A stretch of DNA of 64,000 bases from Curvularia sp. ZM96 (GCA_022457065.1 JAJGBQ010000001.1:5394001-5458000); one strand, 5' to 3'. Counted from the stretch's first letter, positions 53,946-64,000 are shown. Translations and numbers: made by a program. Notes: a model not told the origin generated them from the sequence alone.

Positions 53946-54293
53946 GGTTATGAGAATGGGTTTGCATTGCGAATTTAGGAAGACGAAGCAAATACATAGT
54001 GATCTTTTATTCCAAGTTATCGTGTCATGAAGCGAATGTTCATGCTACCCGACCTCAAGTCAGTTACGTCAATCAGATAGGTATTGCAAAAGCGAGAGAG
54101 ACTTGGAGACGCCCATTCCTGATTTTTATATTTCAACTACCTATGAAAAATGATTCTTTTCTCCTTTGCCCCCTCAATTCCAACGCTCCCGCCTCAGCTA
54201 CCTAGTGTTGAACAGGCCACAAAACGGCGAGTATTGTCTTAAGAATACAAAAGAAGATAACAAAGCCATTGCAGATATACAGTTACGAACTGC
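53946..54293. other. Convergent 3' intergenic region
   Basis: AT-rich DNA between the 3' ends of the CBM1 gene and the next small secreted protein gene. No gene was seen. Confidence 0.6.
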
Positions 54294-54704
54294 TCAGCAG
54301 GTAATCTTAAAAGAGTTAGTCGGTCCCTTAGGCTCACACTGGCCCCCATTCTCCTTGTGCACTTCCGCGGCTCCAGTGCAGTCGCCTGCGAGGTAAAGAT
54401 TCACTGCGAACAGATCCTGCATCAGCATCTCTGTACTTTTTACACGTTCTTTAGGAATGATCACAGTACCTTGACATGATGGAATCGTAGCATCGAACGT
54501 CTTAATATAGGTGCTGCCGGGCCATATGCCAATGCATTGGTTTGGAGGCAGTTGGGAGCGCGTGTTGACCGAGCAGAAGGTGCCTGGTTCGGGGGTACAG
54601 GCGGTACAGTTCCAGGTTGTGAAGGAGATGGAGTCGTAGGCTGTGGCAGTGGTAGAGAGCAGGAGGAGGCTAGAGAGCCAGGAGAGGGGGTTGGAGGGAC
54701 GCAT
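54294..54704 (-). CDS. Small secreted cysteine-rich protein (136 aa)
   Basis: A single exon of 136 residues. Residues 1-22 form a signal peptide (SSLLLLSTTATA). The mature part has eight cysteines, with a CTAC pair near the N-terminus and a final Cys as the last residue (SFKITC). No known domain was recognised. The C-terminal part (LFAVNLYLAGDCTGAAEVH) looks like a compact beta-rich fold, but this is a guess. Secretion, size and cysteine content fit an effector-like protein. It lies tail to tail with the CBM1 gene. Function unknown. Confidence 0.75.
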   Translation of the reverse strand: MRPSNPLSWLSSLLLLSTTATAYDSISFTTWNCTACTPEPGTFCSVNTRSQLPPNQCIGIWPGSTYIKTFDATIPSCQGTVIIPKERVKSTEMLMQDLFAVNLYLAGDCTGAAEVHKENGGQCEPKGPTNSFKITC

Positions 54705-56059
54705 AGTTGGAAGTGAAGTGATTTCTTTTGAGGAAGGGAAGGGAATTGTGAACTATGGAGAGGAGATGAGTTTGTGTTATCGGGAATTTGTAGTAGAAGG
54801 GAAACAGAATTTTTTATGTCTGCATGGCGAGTTGGGGCGATTAGTGGGACGAAGGAAGGTCATCGGTGGTACAAAATCCTCATGGTCGTCTGATGACAGG
54901 CTGATTGTGGGACTGCGCTGACATTCGCACACAGCCCCGTTGTTTGTTGTTGGGCTTACTTGGGGATCTGGGATTTTGAGCCTTTAGGATAGCTATGTGT
55001 TGCCCGTATACCAGCAAGGTCTGAAAGCCCATACATCATAGGTATACGAATTCTTCGGGGCGTTCTCTGATCAGCAATGGGTTGGCCAATAGGCTTCTCA
55101 TGTATGGATGTAAGATTTGCTCGCCAATGGTTCACAGACGAGACACTAGATGTTCTTGGTAATCAGATGATCTTTCTCGTGTAGTTTTGAGATCATGATG
55201 CCCATGTTGGTGGCGATACTAGTCCGGTCATCTTTCCAACGTTTGATTGAGTCTATGCTTAGGCCCACCATGGCACACTGCCGAGACTTACTCTTTTGAT
55301 TTAGCGCCTTTGTTTACTAGTTCTTCCAACGCCCATATTTTGTTTCGAAATCCTAAATAGTAAAGAGGTTTTTGCTTCGCAAGTTGATACTAATCTGGTA
55401 GTCGGCATTTGTCATGGGGTGATGCCCTTGCAAGGCAGCGGGGCATTGAGCATTGCTTCCAAATATTTTCGAAAACTACCGTGATCCAGTGACTCACGAC
55501 AGACACATACAAAGGACTTGGAGTGTGAGCAATCATTGAATCGTGATGGGAAATGTCTACGATGGTCAGCTGGCGACACCGATTCCATCCATTGGCCTGA
55601 TTGGAATAGCCGTATCCAAGATCTCGATTCGAGGTGATTACTTCAAAGAATCTCAGAGCAGTGGTGTGTCTCTCGAGAAACAGGATTGAATGGAATGAAA
55701 ACGCGCGTTTTGTGTATGGAATTGTAGAAGCTATTTCACTCCGATCCTCCTTCCGCTCCATTGGCTACAATCGAGCTCTCCAACATACTTCTTAAGCATC
55801 CGAAACGTGATGGAGGTGCATGGGAATTACTACTACATAGTAAACAAAAAGCAGCAGAGTCCGTACGATATAAATAGATCAGTTTATCGTCAGGACGAAG
55901 TCATTACTGGGCAGGCCAAAAACTAAAAAAAACAAAGGTGGTGGAGAACGGGCTCTCGAATACCCTGATTCCATTTAAAGGTTTACGCCAATAGTCCTAG
56001 GCTATCCATTCTATGCGGAAAGCCAGCCTTACTCTACTGTCCCGGCCTCATCACTTTCA
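54705..56059. other. Gene-poor AT-rich region of 1.35 kb
   Basis: It lies between two small secreted protein genes. One frame on the minus strand (55390-55761, 123 codons) begins with ATG but lacks any signal peptide, domain or splice pattern, and is treated as chance. No transposon ends or RIP-like TA-dense tract were obvious by eye. Confidence 0.45.
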
Positions 56060-56317
56060 CTAGCAGCAAAGTTGCTATATCACAGCATTAGCAGTCGTTC
56101 AAAGCTTTCGAATTGATTCAGATAATAGTCTTACACTACAAGTGTTACATGCGGGGCACAGGCATGGCTCTATGAAGCCGTTACTGCAGCATGGGGCAAG
56201 TGCTTGTCGTTGCACAAGTGTTGTATCGTCGATATCTTTAATAAGGCCGTCAACTTCCAGGACTTTGAGTGCAAGGGAGGTAGTAAAAAGTGCGGAAATG
56301 ATAGCTAGAACCTTCAT
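56060..56317 (-). CDS. Very small secreted peptide with eight cysteines (65 aa)
   Basis: Exon 56317-56135 and a 15-nt last exon 56074-56060 join across a 60-nt intron (donor GTAAGA, branch TGCTAAT, acceptor ATATAG) to 65 residues. Met1 at 56317 begins a signal peptide (KVLAIISALFTTSLAL). A short acidic pro-like stretch follows, with LVQRQ as a possible processing site. The last 25 residues hold eight cysteines in the order CC-x7-C-x-C-x2-C-x2-C-x3-CC; the final SQLCC depends on the tiny last exon. A TATA element lies 86 bp upstream. No family was recognised. Candidate secreted effector-like peptide; function unknown. Confidence 0.65.
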
Positions 56318-57108
56318 AGTGGCTATATAGGTGGCAAGACAGTTGAGGTTGTGGTTTTTGGTTGTTGTGGTGTTGGATGGGTGAAGGGTGAAGGTAACGA
56401 TCAATTTATAGGCGTCTCCTAGTGACAGCCAAGATACTATTACAACGGATACTACATGAACGCACTACCAAAGTGTTCGCATTGTTTCAGATCACTTTAC
56501 GGAACGCTTTTGTAGATCTATTAGGAATTGATTGCGACGATCTCTATCATCTTTTCTGACTTCGCATAAGCACTATGCATGCATGGCTCAAACTCACACG
56601 GCAAAAGTGTCTAATTGAGAGAATCCATGGAAATTAAAGTTCTGAGCAAGAGCGGAGAGGTACATTGCCTTGTTTTAGATAGTTTACACGGCCGCTATGG
56701 TACACCTTCGGTGCTTCTAGGACTTGGCCCAGCGTCATGTGACTATGTATGTACCATGGCTTTAAACCTCCTAGCGTAACTGTACTTTTCGTAAACGTCG
56801 TTAGACAGAAATGGTACAGAATATGCCATAAGTAGTTCAAGTGTTGTGAACAGGCATATTCTTTGTCCAGGGAATTGCCAGGATGCCTCATCAGCGGTGC
56901 GTCAACTTCATGCCGTTGCTGTGAGAATAGGCCCTTCTCTGGCGGAGTATCGGGGGTTCTCCGACTTGTGTAGTACCTGTGGCAGAAGTATATGCATCAA
57001 TACTCTAGGCGCTGGCTTGAGTGTAATTTCATTAAGAAACACTGAGTGTCATTTTTCTTCCTATGTAGTAGTGACAGCTTGGGTATATTGCACACTTCTT
57101 GTGGTTCT
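56318..57108. other. Intergenic region between peptide gene and alcohol dehydrogenase
   Basis: It holds the promoter of the minus-strand peptide gene (TATAAATT at 56403-56410) and the 3' flank of the alcohol dehydrogenase. No gene was seen. Confidence 0.5.
56403..56410 (-). promoter_or_regulatory. TATA box of the 65-aa peptide gene
   Basis: TATAAATT on the minus strand ends 86 bp before the start codon at 56317, supporting that start over the upstream in-frame codon at 56404. Confidence 0.55.
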
Positions 57109-58304
57109 CTAAGCCCTCTTGCCAAAAACCTTATCGAAGCCCGTCAGGGTTATCCTGTACCTGACGTCCTCATTCTTGTATACGCGCTCAACAGCCTCCT
57201 TGCAACCGTCTTCGCTGATTTGAATCTCTTGTACCCAGCTCTTGATGTTTTGCTTGGACGCAAGCTCAAACATCTCCTCCATCTCGGGCCTGTTACCAAT
57301 GTGGGATGCACCCATGTAGCAACCGTTGGGTGCAAAGATCTGGGCAGGCATGGGAGGGAGCGGGTTGTCGGGAAAACCGACCATGTGGAAGGTTCCGTTA
57401 ACCTTGAGGATGGAGAAGTACTCCTGGAGGTCGAACTTGTCGGTGGCGTCGGCAGTGTTAATGACGAAATCAAAATGGAACTTCCATGGCTCTGACCAGC
57501 CCTTCTCCTTGGTGACAATGAAGTCCTTGGCACCCATCTTTAGAGCATCGTCCTTCTTGTTCGGGGTGTGTGAGATGACGTAGGTCTCAGCGCCCATGGC
57601 AACGGACCAGAGGACACCGAAGTGACCAAGTCCTCCACTTGGACACATTAGTTGCTAATAGGCGATACAGTGTTTCTGGGTAAACTTACAGTCCAATGAT
57701 ACCGACCTTCTTGCCGGGACCAGCTCCTAGCCTCTTCAATGGCGAATATGTGGTAAGACCAGCACACAGCATAGGAGCTGCGAGAGCAGTCTCGATGTTG
57801 TCTGGGATCTTGAAGACGAAGTACTCATGGCCTCGGATGTGGCTGGAGTAACCACCCTGAGCAACAGTGCCGTCGGTGTGTTTAGCACCGTACGTGTCGA
57901 CAGAGTTGGGGCAGTAGTTCTCCTGGTCGGCCTTGCATTGTGCGCAGGTAAGGTCGGCTCCGATCTGGGCACCAATACCAGCACGGTCGCCAACCTTGAC
58001 CTTGGTGACCTTTGATCCGACCTTGACGACCTTTCCAATGACCTCGTGTCCTACGCAGAGGGGAAGGGGAATTGAGTCTCCCCATCCACCGGTAATGGTA
58101 TGGATGTCGGAGGCGCAGACACCACAGGCGTCAATGGCGATGTCGACATCGTGTTCCTCGAATTTCTTGAGGGGCAGCTACAAGAGAGTCAGCGATGTCA
58201 TTGGTGGGAAAACCGCGTGGAAACCTGACCTCCTTGCGTGTGAAGTTGCTCCAGTTCTTGATGTCAGTGACGGCAAATGCGTCGGTGGTCTCTGGGTAAG
58301 GCAT
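57109..58304 (-). CDS. NADP(H)-dependent zinc alcohol dehydrogenase (cinnamyl/ADH6-like)
   Basis: Exons 58304-58230, 58177-57690 and 57637-57109 join to 363 residues. The catalytic zinc site is shown by GVCASDIHT and VGHEVIG, the structural zinc by TCAQCKADQENYC, and the nucleotide fold by GIIGLGGLGHFGV, restored across intron 2. The overall pattern matches the cinnamyl alcohol dehydrogenase/yeast Adh6 group, which reduces a wide range of aldehydes with NADPH, often for detoxification. Intron 1 has the weaker donor GTCAGG. The gene is divergent from the butanediol-dehydrogenase-like gene 1.2 kb away. Confidence 0.94.
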
Positions 58305-59528
58305 GACGAAGTTTGGATAGGGATCAGATGTATGGAAAAAAAAAGTACGGTAAGATCTTCAGTCGAGGGGTAGGTGTTGAGGGGCAGCGGCCGGTATTTG
58401 AAGCACCGGGAAATCTACGGCCAGCTGTTGAGTTGACCCATCGTCACTGGCCAGTGATATCATAACAGTGGACGAGCTCTAGAAGGCCCCCGCCATGGGG
58501 AGTTGTGGAGCTGTGTGATTGGACGGCGACGCAGCCATGGGAGGGATATCTGCTATTTCGCACATGGTACCTTTTCAAGGACCGTCACCGACGCGTCAAT
58601 GATCGCGCTTTTGACCGTTGTCATCGCTGTTTTTGCGTGGGGCGTCGACGACTCGATCCGGAAGCTGTCCAGACCTAGCGCCTAGTCGCGCTACACATGG
58701 GCTCATTCCGGCGCTGCCGAAGTATTGTGGAACTCACCACGCCGTGTATCCAGCCTCAAACAGGTCTTGATCGCTTCGAGTGCCACTGTGAAGAGACGAC
58801 ACGAGGGCTCCGGCATTGGCGAGCGCATGCGTTTCCGAAGTCGTTCCGATCGGCTCAGTGGCCGATGAGGCCTTGTTCCGACCGTCGACCGTTGCCGACG
58901 TCACCACCCTGCATCCTGCAACCATCGTCGATACTTCATCCGTTATTGGCGTCGCTTCGTCGTTCACAATAACGTATTCAATTTCAGCTACGTCTCGCTA
59001 GCCTGCTGTCACGCTTTGACCTGAAGCGGTACGAGCAATCTTCGGACTAGTCGTTAATAGGGACGTCTGTGGTTCGACAAGCCACGAAGCATCGTCAACA
59101 ATCAGAGTCTGTATCTGGAGTCAGGCCACAATCAGGGTTGTATCGGCCTTTTTGCTCATATTGTTTGTTTCGTCTCGGGAAAATAGACCCCAACTCTCAG
59201 GCCAGCTCGAGCTTTTTCGGTGTATAATACCCCGCACCCTACAATGCGGGGTGATGGGCTGAAGGGTTGCTGAATGTGGTAAGCCGTAACGGAGATATGC
59301 ATGGCAACAACCTGCGCTTCTGCCATTCGAGCAGAACGGAAGGCCAGAGACCGCCGAGCATCGTTGTGATAGGTGTGATACTTTGAGCGTGACTTGCTTG
59401 TATTCCGGTTTCAAAGGCGGTGTTCTGCTGGCGTCGCCGTCTATCTTCCGTTCCAGCTCCTTTCTTGACCATCGCATCTGAACCTTAAACTTTCAAGTAG
59501 CCAGATAGCTGTGATAAAGCCTAGAAAT
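58305..59528. promoter_or_regulatory. Divergent upstream region of two alcohol dehydrogenases
   Basis: The 1.22 kb between divergent starts hold both promoters. On the minus strand, bases 58731-59107 read open except for one TAG at 58998-59000 and give a Ser/Thr/Ala-rich sequence; this is too weak to call a decayed gene. No repeat or RNA gene was seen. Confidence 0.45.
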
Positions 59529-60738
59529 ATGTCAAACACAGATTCAGTTCAAACTACGCTCTCAGAACAACGAACCATGAACGCATTGCGATTCCATGGC
59601 CAAAAGGACCTGCGATTCGAGAAGATCCCAATACCTGAAGTAAAGCCGGGACAGGTCAAGGTAAAACCAGCGTGGGTCGGAATCTGTGGGAGTGGTATGT
59701 GTGATTCATTGAACGATAAAGCAATGTTACTGACGCGTCTTTATACCTCCATGAGTACCTAGGTATGTACGCGCAATGACGAAAATGTGGCCCCAAGCTG
59801 AGTACCTAGGTGGACCAAATCTCTGCCCTACCACACCCCATCCAATCACTGGGGAAACGGTCCCGCTTACTTTTGGACATGAGTTTAGTGGAACAGTAGA
59901 AGAAGTTGGTGAGGGCGTCAAAGACTACAAGCCTGGAGACAGAGTCGTTATCCAGCCAATCATCTACGATGATACTTGTGTTGCATGCGAAGAGGGATTG
60001 CAAAACTGCTGCTGGTCCAATGGCTTCATCGGCTTGTCTGGTTGGGGTGGAGGACTGGCAGATCACATTGTCGTTCCAACATCCACCCTATATCATCTTC
60101 CTGACAACGTGCCGCTAGAGATTGGCGCCCTAGTCGAGCCTCTAGCCGTTGGCTGGCATGCCGTCAAGGTCAGCCCGTACAAGAAGGGCGACAGTGTCCT
60201 TGTCTTAGGGGGCGGACCCATTGGAATCGCAACCATCTTAGCACTGAAGGCAAACGGATGCGACAAGATCATCGTGTCTGAAATCAGCAAAAAGAGACAG
60301 GAGTTCGCGAAAAATTTTGGCGCACACTACCTAATCAACCCCACAAAGGAAGACCTCGCAACCCGCTGTCGTGAACTCACAGGAGGCAAAGGCGTACATG
60401 TTGTATACGACTGTGCTGGTGTCCAAGCAGCGCTCAACCAAGCCGTCCATGCTACGCGTGCTCGCGGCTGCATCGTCAACATTGCCATCTGGGAGAAACC
60501 ATGCACCATCCAAACAAACGACTTCAACTTCAAAGAGCGAAGCTACATGGGCATTGCAACATACGAAGTTGGTGATTTCCAAGAGGTCATTGATGCACTC
60601 AGTAGAGGTGACATGGATCCAAAGGACATGATCACACAAAAGATAGCTTTGACAGAGGTGGAAGAAAAGGGCTTCAAGAGTCTGATTAACGACAAGGACA
60701 ATCAAGTTAAGATTCTGGTAGAGGTTGGTGGTGGGTAA
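59529..60738 (+). CDS. Butanediol/sorbitol-type zinc alcohol dehydrogenase with an abnormal splice region
   Basis: Exons 59529-59694 and 59798-60738 join to 368 residues, but the fit at the junction is imperfect. The zinc motif GICGS should be followed by DLHEYLGG; this splice gives GICGS-AEYLGG and loses the conserved His. The missing codons exist at 59745-59762 (an 18-nt exon encoding DLHEYL) but are preceded by TTTAT where TTTAG is needed. With that exon and a 47-nt intron 59763-59809, the model is 370 residues and complete. The rest is intact: GHEFSG, a Cys-rich structural zinc loop, and VLVLGGGPIGIATI for NAD(H). An inner Met at 59577 is an alternative start. It may be functional through rare splicing, altered, or a recent pseudogene. 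Confidence 0.8.
59753..59811 (+). repeat. 12-bp direct repeat flanking a 47-bp segment in the dehydrogenase gene
   Basis: GAGTACCTAGGT occurs at 59753-59764 and again at 59800-59811. The first copy belongs to the coding stretch for EYLG, the second to the sequence used at the downstream splice junction. The offset is 47 bp, equal to the candidate intron length. Confidence 0.95.
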
Positions 60739-61157
60739 TAAGGCCATGAAGTACAATATCCGATGCATGGCGAATCTACTGACTCTGCAATGTTGTTAAC
60801 AGCATGAGTGTAGACATTTGAAGTCATGAACTATGAGTATTTCGTTTAGTTAATTCATTTCTTCATACTCTGACACAATGAACGCAGTTTCTACACCTGT
60901 CAGTGCGTGAGACTACCAGTCTAAAAATATCAAAGTGACTGACATACCATACAATTTTGTTCTGATTCCACGTTCTCCAAGTATCTCCGTTTATTTCTGA
61001 AAATATTCACCTCAGGATGTCTCTCACAAGTTCATATTGCTTCAACAACGGATGATCATTCATCTCGAGAACAGGTCGGAAGCCTGGCAGCACCGGTACT
61101 CTCCACTATTCTATGCTGTGACATATTCACCAAAGCCTCGTTCAAAGGAGAGTAATT
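60739..61157. other. Convergent 3' intergenic region
   Basis: AT-rich DNA between the 3' ends of the dehydrogenase and the Nudix gene. No gene was seen. Confidence 0.6.
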
Positions 61158-61919
61158 TCACATCATAGATTTCGCCGCATGCCAACCAGCAGCCCAGTGC
61201 CACAGCCTGGCATCAACCGTCTTGCCCTCCTTGTCATACTGAACCAAACGATCATACAGCTCATCAAGAGGCACGACAACTCGCTCAATGAACTCGCCAT
61301 CATCTAGCGCCTGTTCAGGCTCTTTGTCGCCCTCCTTCAAGTTGACCTCCACCATAGCAAGCTGCATGTTAGCCGTGCTCAAGCCTGGATCAGACACGAT
61401 GATGGGGCTGATAAACTGGAGTTTGCCCTTGTATCCTGTCTCCTCGTGCAGCTCACGTAGGCTTGCTTCGCTAGGTGATTCCTTCTCGTCGACCAGGCCT
61501 GCAGGTAGCTCAACGCAGACAGCACCAACGGGCGGACGATACTGCAGAATGATGATGGTGGAGGGCGGGCGTGAAGGATGCCGGATAATGGCGGTGATGG
61601 CAACAGCGTCTACGCCTGCCTTTCCTCGTGTCTTACGTGCGGCGGCTTCCCACACGCGGTCCTTGCCGGTTTGGTCTTGCCACGAGATCTTCTGAAACTC
61701 GATCCATTTGGCTTCGGTGGCTGGCAGCTCCTCTACCTTGACAATCTTGGGCTCCTGTGGCATGTTGTAGGCTGCGTAGAGGCGGGATGCGCGGTGAAAG
61801 GCACGTGATTGGTGGTTGTAGTGGGAAAGTAGGACGGGCGATGAAGATACACCGTGGGATGTGAAGTTGCTGGTGGTTGTTGGAGGTTTGGCCAACAGGG
61901 ATAGTGGGCGCTTATACAT
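61158..61919 (-). CDS. Nudix hydrolase, ADP-ribose pyrophosphatase type (Ysa1/NUDT5-like)
   Basis: A single exon of 253 residues. The Nudix box is at about residues 141-163, with Gly-x5-Glu and RELHEETGY metal-binding residues. The upstream LQYRPPVGAVCVELPAGLVDE is typical of ADP-ribose pyrophosphatases. The first 52 residues are Ser/Arg-rich with few acids and could be a mitochondrial presequence. An inner Met53 (MPQEPKIV) would give a cytosolic form of the usual family length, so two isoforms are possible. The reaction is hydrolysis of ADP-ribose to AMP and ribose-5-phosphate. The short gap to the next gene (199 bp) holds its promoter. Confidence 0.93.
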   Translation of the reverse strand: MYKRPLSLLAKPPTTTSNFTSHGVSSSPVLLSHYNHQSRAFHRASRLYAAYNMPQEPKIVKVEELPATEAKWIEFQKISWQDQTGKDRVWEAAARKTRGKAGVDAVAITAIIRHPSRPPSTIIILQYRPPVGAVCVELPAGLVDEKESPSEASLRELHEETGYKGKLQFISPIIVSDPGLSTANMQLAMVEVNLKEGDKEPEQALDDGEFIERVVVPLDELYDRLVQYDKEGKTVDARLWHWAAGWHAAKSMM

Positions 61920-62118
61920 TGACGGTTCCGTGGTTCTTTGTTCGAGGCATCAGTCGCTGACGTACAAGACTTGGAGCTCCAACAACCCCCACGTCGCGTT
62001 GTCGCGAAAGCACGTGCAGCACCCTATGACATCACGGCCACTCCGTATAGATGCTCTCGATAGGTGCGCCGTAACGTTCAATATGACAACGGTCTGAATG
62101 GATAAGTTCTAAATCCAC

Positions 62119-63798
62119 TCAACCCGTTGCGCTCCTAATATCCGTTAATTTTACGAGTAAAGCAGTTTTTTCCCAGGTATTATATGCTTTCAGTCCCTCG
62201 AACTCCCCCTTGGGATCCCACAGCTTTCCACCACCCTCTGCAAACTCAACATCAAAATTCCATAAGAAAGCCGCTAGGATTAGTCTCAGCTCCAAATATG
62301 TGAGATTTCTACCAATGCAACCTCTTGGCCCCACTGAAAACGGCTGTGCAGCCTTCCGCACGTCACGGCTAAACTTGCCCTTGGCGTCCGGTGTATCAAG
62401 GAACCGCTCTGGAATGAATGTGTCGGGTTCGACGAAGTTCAAGGCTGAGTGCGAAGCCCCCCATTGAGAAACAGCAACAGCGGTGTTTTCAGGAACGAGG
62501 TGCCCGTCGATGAGCGACCCGCCTTTGGGCACAGTGCGCAGGAGGCCGACTGGGACTGGGGGAAAGATGCGGAGGCCTTCCTCAATGCAAGCATTCATGT
62601 AGGGTAATCTGCTAAGGACATGCATGTTGATGTCATCCTCGGTCTTGCACGCTCCTCTGATCTCGTCCTTCAGCTTTTTGAAAACTTCCGGATTGCGCAA
62701 CAAGTAATTGAGCAGTCCGCAGAGCTCGGTGGCTGTTGTCTCGCTGCCTGCAACGATGAAGAGAGCTGCGTTCATGATGACTTCGTCATCACTAACTTCG
62801 TTCTTCTTTTCCCGCTGCTTCATGATATACCAGATGAAGTCACGGTGTTCAGTCTTCAAGTTCATCCTCCTGACAGTCTTCTCCGTAGAGTTATGCAAGT
62901 GACGCAAGCGACGTTCGCGGACCACACTCGGAACACACCACATGAGGAACTTTTGCATCAGGGATCCGGGTTTGGCGAAACGGCGGGTAGCTTGTTCAAT
63001 CGCGCCAGATTTGATGGATTCGTAGATGAGCACGACCCAGTTTGCTGACTCAGAACCTTCACCTGGAATACTGTTCAGCTGCCGAACTTTCAAACATCTC
63101 CAGTTGAGCGTAGAGATGCAAGCAGAAAACCGTACCTTCTCGAAGACATCCAAACGGCTCGCCAAAACTCAAATCTCCAATGATATCAAACGTGCAAAAA
63201 TTGAACCACGACACCATATTCGCTGGTTCGCCCCGTTGTGCCAATTCCCGCAATCGCTGGACAAACAATTTCACGTAGCCCTTGAGAATCGGCTCTTGCT
63301 CCATAAGCGCCTGTTTGGAAAATGCATGAGCCAATGCTCTCCTCTGCCGAGCATGCTGATCACTTGGTGACATGGTTAAGTTCGTGGCTCCAGGAATGGC
63401 TTCTATGGCGCCAACGTGGATGGGATCCTTTTCCATGTTGGCCTGACCGATACGGTGGCCGTAGATGTCATCCCACGCTTTTGCTGTGTTGAAAGAAAGC
63501 TCATTGGGCATAACGCGTACAACAGGGCCATACTTGTCATGGTGGCGTTTGTACTCAAAAGCAATGCGACCGCGAAGGAGAGATATGATGGAAGGTATAG
63601 GCGAGATGCGCCAGAGTAGTGGTCCAGGATATTTGGCAAGAGGGTGAAGTGTGAGATTGTAGATTGCTGTGAAGACGAAGTATGCGATGAGCTGAAGTTG
63701 TCAATTCACATATTTTTAGCTGATCGGAAGAATTGACATACAGCAACTGGCGTCCATATCGCAACCTGGCGAAGACGCTCTTCGTCTATGATTCCCAT
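62119..63798 (-). CDS. Cytochrome P450 monooxygenase (CYP65/isotrichodermin hydroxylase-like)
   Basis: Exons 63798-63742, 63691-63136 and 63062-62119 join to 518 residues. The N-terminal membrane anchor (ALIAYFVFTAIYNLTLHPLAK) is split by intron 1 and is followed by the Pro-rich hinge KYPGPLLWRIS. The I-helix motif AGSETTA (about 305-311), the ExxR in EEGLR (about 363) and the heme loop FSVGPRGCIGR with Cys near 453 are intact. The pattern resembles fungal P450s of the trichothecene C-15 hydroxylase group; that is a class resemblance only, not evidence for trichothecene synthesis. It is ER-bound and acts with P450 reductase. Substrate unknown. No polyketide, peptide or terpene synthase lies nearby. 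Confidence 0.92.
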
Positions 63799-64000
63799 TG
63801 TAGACTCTGGGATCAGTGCACAGCCTCGAAACGTAAATGATGCTGGCCCCAACAAGAACACAATACGAGGACGCGACGGCGAAACGGCAAGTCCAGACAA
63901 ATATACCGACCCCTACTCGTTTCCTGGGCTCATGACACTCTAAGCACTAAAAATTGCAGGGACTGTCGCCCCTTCGTCGAGCTTGCAACAGCCAAAACAT
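63799..64000. promoter_or_regulatory. P450 upstream region at the window edge
   Basis: About 200 bp upstream of the P450 start. No TATA box or gene was recognised before the window ends. Confidence 0.45.

Noticed and set aside
55390..55761. Minus-strand frame of 123 codons
   Set aside because: No recognisable motif or secretion signal; it lies in an AT-rich gene-poor stretch and is likely chance.
58731..59107. Minus-strand frame, Ser/Thr-rich, open except for one TAG, resembling a decayed cell-wall protein
   Set aside because: One stop in about 126 codons is not rare enough across all frames of the intergenic DNA, and no family features were recognised.

Overview
The window is nuclear DNA of a filamentous ascomycete. 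Genes are compact and lie on both strands. Introns are short (about 47-130 nt) with GTNNGT-type donors and CTRAY-type branch sites. Fungus-specific families are present: a CBM1 module, histidine acid phosphatase, DUF3455, small cysteine-rich secreted proteins and a fungal-type P450. Gene content and style point to a Dothideomycete, probably Pleosporales; that placement is inference, because no database could be searched. I support 27 protein genes. Most are multi-exon and were rebuilt by joining frames across splice sites; every joined model closes in frame. I recognised no tRNA, rRNA, CRISPR array or intact transposon.

Layout. 1-17 kb is mostly housekeeping: a NIPA-type Mg2+ transporter divergent from V-ATPase subunit E, a Ser-rich single-pass membrane protein, a large mitochondrial-looking AAA ATPase, and a WDR62/MABP1-like WD40 protein with a GC-AG intron. 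17-28 kb is metabolic and secreted: FMN 2-hydroxyacid dehydrogenase, histidine acid phosphatase, HotDog thioesterase, a secreted EEP-phosphatase/jacalin fusion, an SDR and a secreted DUF3455 protein. 28-50 kb holds a giant degenerate ankyrin protein, dynactin p150, a peroxisomal ABCD half-transporter, a Baeyer-Villiger-like monooxygenase, a LisH/WD40 TBL1/Sif2-like protein divergent from a TMEM115-like Golgi protein, and amidophosphoribosyltransferase (ade4). 50-57 kb is the most accessory-looking part: four small or modular secreted proteins, three cysteine-rich and one CBM1-fused, in AT-richer, gene-poor DNA around Ctf8. 57-64 kb has two divergent zinc alcohol dehydrogenases, a Nudix hydrolase and a P450.

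How genes relate. There are no operons, and neighbours mostly act in separate pathways. The possible functional groupings are the divergent promoter pairs, the secreted cluster at 50-57 kb, and the redox group at 57-64 kb, which has no backbone synthase and so is not a clear biosynthetic cluster. The most unusual finding is a butanediol-dehydrogenase-like gene with a damaged splice acceptor and a 12-bp direct repeat that suggests either a new intron or a repaired splice pattern. Others are the EEP-jacalin and CBM1-unknown fusions, a 65-residue 8-cysteine peptide gene with a 15-nt last exon, and the long-period ankyrin protein.
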